This document shows positions 1-11,188 of a DNA stretch of 64,000 nucleotides, one piece after another; position 1 is the stretch's first letter; every line of letters begins with the position of its first letter. The translations under genes were made by a program, and so were the position numbers. Origin of the DNA: Entoloma clypeatum. Taxonomy: Eukaryota > Basidiomycota > Agaricomycetes > Agaricales > Entolomataceae. Location: NCBI GenBank assembly GCA_963565915.1, contig OY751494.1, positions 1,860,001-1,924,000 on the forward strand, in the 5' to 3' direction. The notes under the pieces were generated by a model. The model had not been told where the DNA came from. It saw only the letters and a list, made by a program, of their open reading frames with translations, and searched no databases.

Positions 1-669
1 AGGTTGATGGGACGATGGGGCGCACTGCCGTCAATAACCTTGCTTGGCACGTATACATGCTACCACGCATGATTTGTATTGAAAACACCCACACCCCGAC
101 GACCGTGTGGCCGATACGAAAAGTGCTGTTATCCGTTTGCGATCAGCCGTCTATACCTGTGGTTTTCCGTGAAAATTTGCGCGGTCGCACAAATGGTATT
201 GTCGTAATGATCGTAGAACAGCAAAGTTACCGCACTCTCGAAACGAGTTATACATAGATAACGGGCAGCACCCGATGCCACGAACGAGATCCCGCAGATG
301 CACGTTCCAATCGCGGCTATGACGTTCCGCGTGGAATATGTCAAAGACGTTCACCGAGTATTCGGGTTCGCGAGACTGGCAATGCAACATACATCTGAAA
401 TGTAAGCTTTCGCCACAGTGATGTCTGCAGATCAATAGAGATGGTTTTGCTCGTCGAATAGAGATCCTGAACATGTATCGAAAGGTTCATTCATCGGAAG
501 ATCAGGGAGCTTTCTGATTTCCGGAACGAGTTATTGTAACGCGGCGACACGAAATCCTTGCCCGAGTCGTTTATGGTCAGGCCAGGTTGCGTGTCGCAAT
601 GAAAAGGAAGTCTCCACTAGGGTGTGACCAGCTTACAATGACTCTCGGGGTATAGGTCAGACTTGGGTC
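1..669. other. no gene recognised at left edge
   Basis: This stretch lies downstream of the Tctex1-type gene, which ends at 670 on the minus strand. Short frames exist on both strands (for example a hydrophobic minus-strand frame at 129-344), but none has a recognisable family signature or a spliced extension I could support. It may hold the 3' untranslated region and part of a neighbour outside the window. Confidence 0.5.
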
Positions 670-1225
670 TCATGAGATCGCCAGGGCTATACATATACAG
701 TATAATGTGTCCTAAGCCGGTCGTGCGTAAGAAATCCACAACTGAAAGAATTAACTCTGCATCATACATTTGCATACATCTCTTGCACCACAAGGTCAGC
801 ATCCTCCCAATGACAGGCGAGATTAGCTCTATGGTAATGTTCAAACGTCCATGATGCGAGAAACCAGGCTTTAAGAACTACATACCGGCCCCCTTGCCCG
901 AGATTCTCATTGATCTGTGTCAATACGACATATTTGCTAAGATGGTACGCTGTTCAAATCGCGGGCGGGGCGGTCGGGAAATTGACGACCAAACGTACAA
1001 GCCCTTCGGCTGGATTTCCACCATCCTTTCCTTGACCCGTTCTCCGATCTCCTTGATCCATGCCTTGACCCGTTCGCCGTCTTTCTTCTCCGGCCAGGAT
1101 GCGTTCTGAAAGGTAGATGACAGAAGTCTTTTCATGTAAGCCCTGAGCAGATCGGCATCGAACTTGGGCCGTGGAGGCGCAGCGTCAGAGTGAGTTGGCG
1201 AGCGTAGACCAGATGAATTCGCCAT
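670..1225 (-). CDS. Tctex1-type dynein light chain
   Basis: Predicted 126-aa Tctex1-domain protein, a light chain that binds dynein intermediate chain and cargo on microtubules. Exons read on the minus strand: 999-1225, 886-936, 768-828, 670-711, total 381 nt. Seen in the sequence: an N-terminal helix region (RLLSSTFQ...WIKEIGERVKERM), then the family strands FKYVVLTQINENLGQGGR, ANLACHWEDADLVVQEMYAN and the C-terminal end NDTLYCICIALAIS, which is the usual place for this fold to stop. The start is the ATG at 1225; it faces the Pex11-like gene across 116 bp, so the two may share a promoter. Family assignment rests on motif order and length. The TCTEX1D2-like subgroup is a guess. Confidence 0.85.
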
Positions 1226-1341
1226 GAAAGCTTCGTTGACGCTGCCAGTGTGTGTTGTCCTGTTTGGCGTCGCTCATCGCCAAACCACGTGTTGGTGAGC
1301 GCATTTCCCAAGATTTTCGTGTGTCAAAACCGTTGGCAACT
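1226..1341. promoter_or_regulatory. 116-bp divergent promoter, Tctex1 / Pex11-like
   Basis: The start codons of the minus-strand Tctex1 gene and the plus-strand Pex11-like gene are 116 bp apart, so both transcripts must initiate within or very near this stretch. No TATA box is obvious. Confidence 0.5.
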
Positions 1342-2742
1342 ATGTCGTCTATATCGTTTCCGTCTGAACGGCCAGACCCCTCTGTACAACATGACGAGTT
1401 CTACTCCTCGCCTTTCGAGGCCACCTCGTCTTTCCAAATGAATCCGCTGTCGGCCCATCCACCCCGCACTCCAAGAACCTCGATCGTCACTTCAAGCTCG
1501 ACAGCCCAATTATACGGGCACAATATCTACGAGACGAAGGAAGAGACAGGAGACGTTCCACATGCAGACGGACAAGAGGGTGATGATGATGAACAGGAGG
1601 ACGAGAAGCACAAGGAGGTGGAAGTCAAAGTCAGAAAGGAGGAGGTTTGGAGAGACCTATTCCTCACGAGTAATGGCAGGGACAAGGCATTCGTGCGTCA
1701 ACCCTACGTGCACAAACATCTATCATATCCTCTAATGCCGCACTAGAAACTGATACAATATTCCCTCCGCCTGTACCTTCTCTTTCACGGATCAATATCT
1801 TCTAGTCGATTACTCCGTCGTCCGACGCGTCCACCTCTGGAAGCAGAACTAGTCAATCGTCTGCAGTCAACCGCATCTGGCCTATCTTTCTCAAGGTTTA
1901 CAATTCTACGTCTGTTCTGCTCTGCTTCTGTTCATTGAAATTTACATGTCAGGAAGCTGTTGCTATTGTTCAACTGGCTCGGTCCCCTAACAGCCATAAC
2001 GGCGCAACAATCAGTCCCATTCTCTTCCGAGGTTTCTACCGAGGCGTCGAAAAAGACGAGGCGGCCGTTCCTACATACGGTGCTGTATGCACCGCCACCT
2101 GTTCTCCTGGAACTAGTCAATGCTGTGTCAGATGATGTGGCTACTTTGTCCCTGCTCGGGTTTCTAGGGAAGAAGGCTGGTCAGCGTGCTGAACGCTTTT
2201 CAGACTGGTGTTGGTTCCTTTCCAGCTTGGTCGGTCTCGTCGAGAATGGCGTCGAACGCCAAATGATATCAAGTCTTCAGCAAGAAGGTATGGATTATTA
2301 ACCTATGCAGAATTCTATTCAACTGATGCATCTGCACTGATAGTGGAATCTCGTCTCTACAAAGAGTCCATGACTGGTGTGACGGCCAAGTCAAAGCCAA
2401 AAGCTACGAAGATCGATGAACGAGAGCTTTCGCGACTGCAGAAACAAGACTTTTGGCTCCAGATTTCACGCGCAAAACTGGCTATGGATCTAATTTTCGT
2501 TTGTGTGTTCTTCTTTTCTGCTTTCGACGATGTTCCATTGCTGATTCCGTCAAAGCTTATGAATTGTTCAAAATTCAGCGGTTGAGAGAACCAGTGAAGA
2601 CTGTCGCTGGCCTGACTTCTGCTATCCTGAGGTATGTTGTGCGAGCTGTTCCAACGTTGTGCATGCTGACGATTCCCGAAGTACGGTGAAGCTGTATCAT
2701 AGCCAGAGAAACGTCATACGCAAGAAGAACCTCGCGACATAG
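1342..2742 (+). CDS. Pex11-family peroxisomal membrane protein
   Basis: Predicted 376-aa Pex11-like protein, expected in the peroxisome membrane and involved in peroxisome elongation and division. Exons: 1342-1692, 1747-1895, 1953-2287, 2344-2502, 2556-2631, 2682-2742. Seen: an acidic N-terminal tail with a DDDEQEDE-type run, then WRDLFLTSNGRDKAF-KLIQYSLRLYLLFH (the typical Pex11 start), a hydrophobic stretch FNWLGPLTAI, a central region with hydrophobic segments, and the C-terminal RAKLAMDLIFVSYELFKI followed by VAGLTSAILS. This order fits the fungal Pex11C/Pex11-gamma-like group. The ATG at 1342 was chosen because the frame upstream has no ATG-led extension resembling the family. Confidence 0.82.
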
Positions 2743-2878
2743 AGAGTTTCAGTGGCTGTCATTTATTTAATACCACGCACGCGCGTGCAGCTATGGCACG
2801 TTGTTTTGACAGACGTGTTGACCTGTAGCATGTTATACCCACCAGCAAACTAATAATCCTGACAACCATCCCCGCCTG

Positions 2879-3270
2879 TCACCACCAGCGAAACCATCTA
2901 GAGTTGACAGGTGTCGCTGGTTGACGCTGGTTTTGGTGTACGGACTTCTCCTCCAAGACAGCGATCTCGGCCTCCAGTGCTCGCACACGTTCGTTTGCAT
3001 GTTGCATGAATTTTTCATGTGATAGCTTGAGGTGTGTCAGTTGAAGACCCTAGATACGACAATTGTGAACAGCCTGTGAGATGCCATGTGGATAGTTACG
3101 CGTACTAGATAGACAGCGGAGCCCAGGAGAAATATGGGAATCATAGCTGGGACGACATCAGAGTACCATTGGGCGTGGCCCGATTTTTGTGCTGGTGTGC
3201 GTGTAAACGCACGCGAGCGAATGCTGGCGGTGGGTAGTCTGGGTCGGCGGAGAGCGGCTGCGAAGAACAT
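2879..3270 (-). CDS. small membrane protein with mitochondrial-type N-terminus
   Basis: Predicted 111-aa protein in two exons, 3106-3270 and 2879-3049. Seen: an arginine-rich, acid-free N-terminus (MFFAAALRRPRLPTASIRSR) suggesting a mitochondrial targeting sequence, one hydrophobic segment (VVPAMIPIFLLGSAVYLGL) at about residues 39-57, then a charged helix (HEKFMQHANERVRALEAEI) with coiled-coil character and a Trp-rich end. The second exon keeps the membrane segment continuous, which supports the splice. I do not recognise the family. The architecture resembles small inner-membrane assembly factors, but that is only an inference. It is convergent with the Pex11-like gene and divergent from the Tvp38-like gene. 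Confidence 0.6.
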
Positions 3271-3514
3271 TCGAAGGTGGTCGTGGTGGTGTGATAGTGA
3301 TGTGTGCAACGATCATAACCGGATCGGCGTGAACCGTTCATATGGTCTCTGTCGCCGCCACCATCGTCACTTCTTTCTACTCCTCCTCCTCCTCCCGTAG
3401 TGGACTGGCTGCCACCATAATTCCATAATGGACTCTGCTTGTCTCCCGCCCCCTGCCTCGTCCGCAGCCCGCCCACTCTTTATCTCCCCTTTACCCACCC
3501 ACCCTCGCCCCCAG

Positions 3515-4749
3515 ATGATGAGCGACGTCGATGAGAAAGCGTCAACTCCTGATCGAACCCACCAGTCCCCCCTCTCCTCCTCGACACGTCTCCAAAATTA
3601 TAGGTTTCCCCAGAGCTCGAGCAATCCGAGTCTCGATAACCAACCCAGAACGGCCTGGTCCTCCCAGCAATGTCCTCAATCTTTCGCCAACCCTTCTCGT
3701 TGTCATGGAGCTTACACCCGTCGGCGAGCGCTCCGCCTAGCGCATCTCACCGGCCCCTGGCTACCCATCATAATGTACGGCATAACGAGCCTTGCTTTCG
3801 TCGTCGCTATTGCGCTATTCCGGCCAGAGCTGTTCTCATGTGTGTCACCAAATTTTCGTTCCATATCCCTCGTTAATCCTACATCTAGTCCTGGACGATC
3901 TATCTCATTGGCTAAAAGCCGATGAACAGTTTGGCTATGCCGTTCTCTTTTCTCTCATCTTTATCACCACAATTCGTGAGAGCTATCTATAACTCCCGCC
4001 CCCGCACTTCCACTCATCCGTACCGTCACACAGCCCCCGTTCCACTATATTCCACACTCATCACCTTATCCGGGTACACATTCGGACCATGGACAGGCGC
4101 TGTCATATCCTATTTCGCAGCCCTCTCCGGCGCACTCACCGTCTTCGTTATATCCCGCTCCTTCTTCCGCGACACAATCTCCCGCTGGCTCTCCGCAACA
4201 ATCACCATCAAGCGCGTCGTCTGCGCCGTCGAAAAGCGTCCCAAGCTCCTCTTTCTCATCCGTCTCGCGCCCTACCCTTACAACGTCATGAACTGTCTGC
4301 TGGCGGCGGCACCGACGCTCACCCTGCGCACATACACCACTTGCACCGCGCTCTCCCTCTTCAAAGTCATCATCCACACCAGCATGGGCGCCTCCATCCA
4401 CTCGTTCAAGGACTACCACGGCGCCGATCCGAACCAATCTGACGAAAAGCACGAACACTCGCTTGCAGAGCTGTGGACCGCACTGGGTATGGCGCTCTGC
4501 ATTGCCATCCTTGTGTATCTTTCCGTCGTTGCACGCAGGGCCGTCGACGACGAGCTGGACGATGAGCCGATCACGTCGTATGACGCAGAGGAGACGATAG
4601 GATTCCTCGCACAGTCTGAGTCCACACGCGATCTAGAAGCCGGGGAGGAGCCCATGACCGAGTCGTCTTTCCGTCCTTCACAACACCCGGTATCATACCA
4701 ACCCTCAACGGAGCGAGACATCCAGTGGATTTCGCAATCGCGCATTTAG
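3515..4749 (+). CDS. Tvp38/TMEM64-like VTT-domain membrane protein
   Basis: Predicted 375-aa Golgi/endosomal membrane protein of the VTT (SNARE-associated, DedA-like) family. Exons: 3515-3839, 3889-3975, 4034-4749. Seen: a cytosolic Ser/Pro-rich N-terminus, a first membrane helix (WLPIIMYGITSLAFVVAIAL), then the VTT core IPPVPLYSTLITLSGYTFGPW, a long hydrophobic stretch, RLAPYPYNVMNCLLAAAP, a further helix near residues 285-305, and an acidic tail. The P-P-x-P-L-Y and G-Y-x-F-G motifs are the strongest family marks. An in-frame upstream ATG at 3428 would add 29 residues. I prefer 3515 because the extra segment is low-complexity, but this is uncertain. Confidence 0.82.
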
Positions 4750-5733
4750 AACGCTTTAGAATGTCAAATATCTGTTTTGTTTTTCTCTCTTTGATCTCTT
4801 GAATTTCACTGACAATCCGCATGGCTGAATTTTTTTTTTTTTTTTTCCGATATGCACATCTGCTGACTTTCCCGCATTCTTTCTTCCTTATCCATGAACA
4901 CTAAAGAAACAAATGTACAATTAGCATTGGAAACACCAATCACACACCCCCACCCTCCTTGATCTCTCTTGCACATATATATATTTTTCTTTTGCTGTTT
5001 TACTTTAATGCCTCCGCGTCTCGATCTAATGTGGCAGCCATGCTTGGAATGAAACAAGTTCGCTTGTTGCTATCCGCTGCTTTCGTAAAGTGAGAAAACC
5101 TGGCGGAGAGGGCTGATACTTGTTGCGAGCATCAGATCAGATGGACCCGCGTCATCGGACAATCATGAGCGCAAACAAGACGGCCACGTTGACGACCCCA
5201 GGAAGATTGCCATACCGGAATTAACTTACTTACCCTGTCCGGGGGGCCCCACTTAACCATTTGCTTCCGATCAGAAGTTCTGTTGGAAATCGCACGCAAA
5301 AGTGAATTCACTACCTTCGACCAAACGGGGTTGAAGAAGCAACTTGCCGAAAGCGGTTCATGTTCACCCCGAATTTGGAGACGGCCTCTCTCATCTTATC
5401 TATATATCGCTGATCTGAATTCTACTAGCACAAACACCCTTTTTTTTGACATCAAGGCGCGTGGCCAGCTGGGTGTGGAACTTCAGAGTCATCTGTAAAA
5501 AAAATGGGATTTATGAGTGGTGTCTAGAACGGCTGGTATCAAGAGCGAGAGATATGGTAAGAGGTGTAACAGCGTCATCGAAGGTATACAGACCAAGTCC
5601 GAGCACAAGATTCCAAGATGGATCGGGGTAAGAAGCAAGAGAAGCAAGGAACAAACAAGGAAACAGCAGTGCACAGAAGGTGCTAGGCTTTTTCAAAGGG
5701 CAGTAGTGAAGCCAACAAAACGCTTCACATTTT
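4750..5733. other. intergenic region between convergent genes
   Basis: This 984-bp gap lies between the 3' ends of the Tvp38-like and HSF-type genes. It contains an 18-nt T run near 4829-4846, a short TA-rich patch near 4977-4985 and no frame with a recognisable product. It probably holds both 3' untranslated regions. Confidence 0.5.
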
Positions 5734-7762
5734 TCAAAGTTCCCCTGCTCCCTTGTTGAAGTGGTGTGGGACATGCTCGTTCAATGGTACAAAGCCAAAG
5801 TCGGGCGAAACTGGTCAACGCATAAGAGTTTCAGAGAAACGGGCATTTTCGTTTTGAGATTGGACGACTCACATCGGTTGATGTCGGTATCCCCATGGTA
5901 GCTCTCGTGAGTCGGTGGCGTAGGGGCCTGCGCCGACGATGTATGTGAAGCAGCGGAGATAGACGATGTCGCCGTTGACGGTCGAATACTCCTTGAGCCC
6001 CACCCGTGACCATCAGTCAAAGAATCGAGGGAGGTGTGGCCCAGCCCAGATGGCACGGCAGAATAGGCAAAGTCCGCCTGGGGATTGAAAGAATACTGGT
6101 CGACCGAAGGCAACTGTATCATGCTGCGAACCCGTGGCATCCCTGACGACGAGTGATCATCGACGGGCTGAGGAGATGTCGATGGCCGTTGCTGTTCGTG
6201 ATGATGATGATGAGGATGGTGATGATCGTACGGACTCGGGTATGGACTCATCGCTTGACTGTGGCGACGCCCGCGTCGGACACTGAGCGAAGCGGACGAA
6301 TAGCTGGCTTTCGAGGAGTGTGGGCGGATAGGAGAAATGGGACGGTGATGGCTGGAGTTGGGGCGGGAGTAATCGAGATGATCGTCTTGGTACGGAAGGG
6401 ACGAGACGGAAGACATGGAATAGCCGGTATTGGGGCGACTGTCGGGAGATAGAGAGGAACCACTGTGTTCTGCTTGCATGGGTATCGAGGAAAACGGAGA
6501 GACATAGGAGGTATTGATGGTCGGGGTCGGACGACCATAGCCGTTGGTGGGATTTAGGAGGGATGATATGCTGCCATTGGTATTGTGGTTGGAAGTGGTT
6601 CCGTTGGTCAAAGACCAGGTGGGTTGATCCTGGTAAGGGTATTGGGAGGATGAGACGATGAGGTCGCGGTTGGATGAGTACGAAGCCATGTTAGTAAATG
6701 AGGCCGGAGGGTCATCAGCGGGTGTCAATGGATGCAGGGAGTGATGTGAATTGTAGATATGGGGGTTAGAAAGATGGGAGGGAGGGTCGGGGGGTACAGT
6801 GAGGGGAGGGAGGGCTGCGCGTGGGTAAGTGTTGGTTCCCCAGTTGGGAGCATTGTTTGGCGGAAGGGGCGTGAAGGACCCTGGAGCAGAGAAGCCACGA
6901 GCGCGACCAACAGGGCCGGGTTTGTGGGAAGATCCAAAGACGGAGGAGGGAACGGTGAGAGGAACTGGAGGGAGACCTGTTGCGGAGCGGGGAGCGGGGA
7001 TGGGAGGGATGTCCTGTGGGTCGCGTTTTCTGGGTTTTGGGAGACGGGGGGGCACGCGACGCTTGAAGTTTGCGACGACTTCTGGCGGGGAGTGGCGGTT
7101 GAGGGTGGGATGGGCTGTGGACAAAGGGTTGAATGGGAGTGAGATGAAAGAGGGGTGTTGCGGGGCTCACACCAAGTACTGGCGTCGGGGTCATCGATGG
7201 CGGGGTCGACGTTGCGAAGATTGACCTTGCGCATGAAGCCATAGATCTTTTTTTTATTTATTTATAAGGGGCATGTTGCAAGGAGACGGCAGAAGACTGA
7301 CATTTAGTTGCCGGGAGAAGCTCGCAAATCTCGATTGGCGGTAGATGCTGGGGAGGACGTGGAGTGCAAGCTGCTCGGGGCGTTCAACAATAATGTGTTC
7401 GCCCTGTGGATCCCAACGGATCATATGATGGTTCTCGGGGCGCTCGAGGAGACTGGAAGAGGGGAGGAGTTAGGAGGGGTCAGCGGGGGGAGAGGGGGGA
7501 AAGGGACGTGCGCGTAGAGTTTTGTGAGGAAGGTGGCTTGAGGCTTGGACTCTGTCTTGGGAGGCTGTACGTCTGGCTTTCCGGGGCTAGGGGGCGGGTC
7601 GTGGACATCGTCGTCGGAGGCGGCGCTGGAACCAGAGTGCTGGGGAGCGATGGAGTGGGGGTGCGGGTAGAGGGGGGTGTCGGGGTAGTGGAGCTGGTCG
7701 GTGGAGCGGTGGTGGTGGTAGGCGCGGGGGAGGTAGGATGACGGGGGGTAGAGATCAGCCAT
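5734..7762 (-). CDS. HSF-type DNA-binding transcription factor
   Basis: Predicted 598-aa nuclear factor with a heat-shock-factor DNA-binding domain at about residues 76-185. Exons: 7512-7762, 7302-7452, 7171-7246, 5873-7114, 5734-5810. Seen: FLTKLYALLERPENHHMIRW, then QSRFASFSRQLNIYGFMRKV (the recognition helix region) and HPTLNRHSPPEVVANFKRR, all standard HSF signatures. The rest is a long disordered Ser/Pro/His-rich region with a histidine run (YDHHHPHHHHHE) and a hydrophobic C-terminal end (PDFGFVPLNEHVP). I see no HR-A/B coiled coil after the DNA-binding domain, so it may not trimerise like Hsf1. The first intron only keeps the domain in frame if it uses a GC donor. Confidence 0.88.
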
Positions 7763-8429
7763 GGCCAGACACCCCTCCAGATTTCTGTCCTTTCAAGTAC
7801 CTGCGGTGGAGAAACGGTGTCGTCCGGACTGTACGTAACCACACTGTCACACTCCTGTCACAACCTCCCCCCCAATCGAGATCCATCCCCGAGGTGCCGA
7901 GGCTGCCTGTCCCCCACCACCACTCCTCTCAATCTATCACCCCCCCAGATAAGCATCCACTCCTCGACCCGCCTGCCTCCTCGACCTCGTCCGCCTCCAA
8001 TCACCCCCATTTCTTTTTATTTAGCCTCATCCAGGGTTGCTGCTGGACCCTGTTACTTGCCAAATCGGTCAACCAGATCGTTAACCCCCATTTGGCCATC
8101 CGCCAAATTTGTTGCCCAGTCAAAATCGGGTATCATCCCACGTCGCGGAGGCCCAAATTTCATCCACTCCGCTAACCGCGTGTTCGCCCTCGATAGATAA
8201 CACATGGCTTCCACAAAACATATCAATAATATTCATTTCTCTTTCCCTATGCTAAATGCTAATCCCGTGAAAAATACTTGACCATGAAAGCGAATGTCGA
8301 AACCAATGAGAGCGAATGAATGTACGAAGGGAAGAGAAAAAAATGCAAATGTGTCTACTACTATACTGCGCCCGCATGCTCGTTGTCTTTCGACATACCC
8401 TCATCCCACGCATATGGTCCTTTCCCACC
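7763..8429. other. upstream region of HSF-type gene
   Basis: This 667-bp gap holds the HSF-type promoter and the kinase 3' untranslated region. It contains pyrimidine-rich stretches on the plus strand (about 7856-8010), common in fungal core promoters, and no supported gene. Confidence 0.5.
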
Positions 8430-11188
8430 TCAACTGTCTCCGTCATAGTGCAATGTGACGTTCGAGAACGCTCCAAACAAGTCCGTACCGTCGGCTTGCA
8501 TACCCATGCACATCCCCGGATGGCTCGACACCATGCCGAGTGTCTGATCCTCAAGATGTAAGGAATTCGATTCCTTCATGTTTCGGAAATTGACCGCATC
8601 TTGTCCGTTTGACGATGATGGTATTATCTGCTCTCACGTCAGTAACCACATTCACCCAATCTAATGAGAAAACATAAAAATATCGCAACCACGCGATTCG
8701 GGAGCAATTCCAGTCCTCCGAGGAAACGCTTCGAGGAAGAACTCTGTCACTTACCGGCGGCTGCATATGTCGCAGCAATCCCCAATTCATCTTGGCGAAC
8801 CATCTATGCTGCTTTACCTCGCTCGCCCCGCTTTTACTTCCTAATCTCGTTCGCTCGTCCTTGTCAAGCAGTCGAGTGATGCAATCTTTCCCGGCCCTAT
8901 ACGTATATCCAGTCAGCATCACCCTAGTCAACAACCTGCCAGATAATAGAGCGGCATCGCCCAAACTCCGCGCATCACCCGACCGATAGCACGCACAAAT
9001 AACCTCGAATTACCAGCACAGAGCTAGGAAGCATCCCACTCACTGGGTGACTTTCGGCAGTTCACGGAACTGCACTGGTAGCGAGCGGATATTAGAAAAT
9101 GTGTCATTCCTTTCCTGTCCCTTGAAAGGAGTTGTGGCATACTAATTCAACAAGACGCACAAAATACGTCAGTCAACTGCTGCGTGGCAAATAGGGGGGA
9201 GTAAATTCATACGTACAATCATCTCGTATATCAAGATACCGAGAGTCCACCAATCCACAGCGGCAGTATGACCCTGAGCAGCGATGACTTCCGGAGCAAT
9301 GTACTCTGAACACCGCCACATCGAATCCGTCAGTCTCAGTCTTCGATCATAAACTAAGGTACACTCTTTACCTTCTGTTCCTACAAACGAGTTGGTCCGA
9401 AAATGTGCCGTACATGACATCGTGTCGACCATTGGTGTCTAGAGCAACATTTTGTTCAACCTCAAACCATTCGCTTCAACAAACTTAAATACTCACCCCA
9501 TTCTGTTCCGACTGAATCATTACTGGCATTGCACTGGGCTCACTCGATTGCTTCGCGAGATCAAAGTCCGAGAGCATTATGTGTCCAGATTGGTGCAATA
9601 ATATATCTGGCGAAGTCATTTGCATTGAGTCCCGCCACCCGTTGAACAGGACGGGAAAAAAAGACTCACTCTCTGGTTTCAAATCCCGGTAAATGAATCC
9701 CATAAGATGCAGATACTCGAGGGCAGCGGTCACCTCCGCGGCATAGAACCGTGACCCCTCCTCGGGCAAGCATTTGCCCGGCCTCGTCTGGAGCGCACGG
9801 AAGAACTCCCCTCCCATGCAGTACTCCATACAAAAGTAAAGATAGCCCTCGGACTGGAAAGAGTGGTATAAAGTCACAATGAAAGGATGATTTGCTGTGG
9901 CGAGAATCTCCTGCTCGGTCAATGCCCGCTTGATCTTTTTGCGTTCAATCATTTCTTTCTTTGATAGGACTGCGGATCAATGTCAAGTAAGCATACTGAA
10001 TGAGGGGGAAAGGGACAAGGGAGGCGGCGGGCGTGTACATGGGAGACGCGGTTTCTAGAACAAAACGAGGCATTTACCTTTCATCGCAAAGAGCTTGTCC
10101 GTCTTCTTCTCGCGGACGAGATAGACTCTACCTACATCTCCCTTCCCCAGCATCCTCACCTTCAGGAAACTCGAAGGCCCGACCTCCACCTATAATCAGG
10201 ACCATATTAATCAGCAAGGCTGCGAGGATTGGTCGAGACATGGCAACAACGGAAGTCATACCTGGCGGACTTTGATCGAGTTGCTAGAATATGTTCTCCG
10301 GAACGCGACCTTTCCCGGTCCATCGCCCAATCCAGCACCAAGTGTTTTCATCGACGGCGAAAAACTTCCTGGTGGCGTAGGTCTTGACGAAGCCCCCCGT
10401 GATGATCCCGAAGACATGGTTTCCAATGAATCTGTGCCGTGCTCCCATGAACTTGAAACGAGTGATGGTATAGGCGGAATAACGTCCGCAGGAGCCAGCA
10501 GGCCGTTCTTAGTTGTCGAAGATGTTGAACGTGAACCGAGCGAGAATAAACCCTTTGCGTTGGGTGCTGACGCAACACGCCGTATGAAACGCGAAGCGGA
10601 TGCGCCCATGGATTTGGGAGAGAGTGGTCCCTGATTAGATCGGGATTTCGACGGGGTGGTAGGGCTGGTGAAAGATGCTTGGGATGGGTGGGCTGTCAGT
10701 GGTTTGGCGCGGGGTGATTTGGTGTTGCGTGGAAGATTGGTGCGTTGCTTCTCGGAATTGGGATGGGGACGCGTCTTGGAGAATGGCAGGTCGACTGATT
10801 TGATATATTGCTGCTGAGTAGAATATGGAGAATATGAGGTGTTTTGGGGACCCCGGGTATTGACTAGCGTCCTGCCGCCGTTTGATTCACTGGAATGAGT
10901 GTAAGAGGAACCATAAGAGGAACGTCGGTCGGACAATAAAGAGGATGGGGTCAGAGAAGGGGTCGCGGTGACTGGTGTAGTGGTAGCAGTGGTAGCGGTC
11001 GAATTGGAAAGGCATGAGGTGTCGACAGCGAGGGTAGGGGAATGGAGTGAGAGCTTCTTGGAGGAAGCATTCGTGAAACGAAAGACAGACTTCCAGGCAT
11101 TAGTACCTTTGGGGGAGGTGGGGGTGGTCGGGAGAAGGTGTTGGGATGGGGACTCGAAGTGGGGTGTTTGGAACGAGGAGGACGTCAT
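8430..11188 (-). CDS. AGC protein kinase, Nrc2/Fpk1/Kin82-like
   Basis: Predicted 680-aa serine/threonine kinase of the fungal Nrc-2/Fpk1 group; yeast Fpk1/Kin82 phosphorylate lipid flippases. Exons: 10262-11188, 10078-10189, 9670-9969, 9497-9606, 9372-9438, 9217-9305, 9044-9141, 8755-8896, 8430-8627. The first ~310 residues are Ser/Thr/Pro-rich and disordered. The catalytic domain follows: glycine loop [11 protein letters not shown], lysine in LFAMKVLSKKE, catalytic loop [12 protein letters not shown] in place of DFG, an extended activation loop, then [14 protein letters not shown] and [13 protein letters not shown]. The DFD and long insert are typical of this AGC subgroup. Start 11188 is the first ATG in frame; a non-ATG extension reaches 11230. 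Confidence 0.9.

Noticed and set aside
670..828. Apparent 4-nt frameshift breaking the Tctex1-type gene near 764-767
   Set aside because: An intron 712-767 (GTATGA...TTAG) restores the canonical C-terminus NDTLYCICIALAIS, so the gene is intact.
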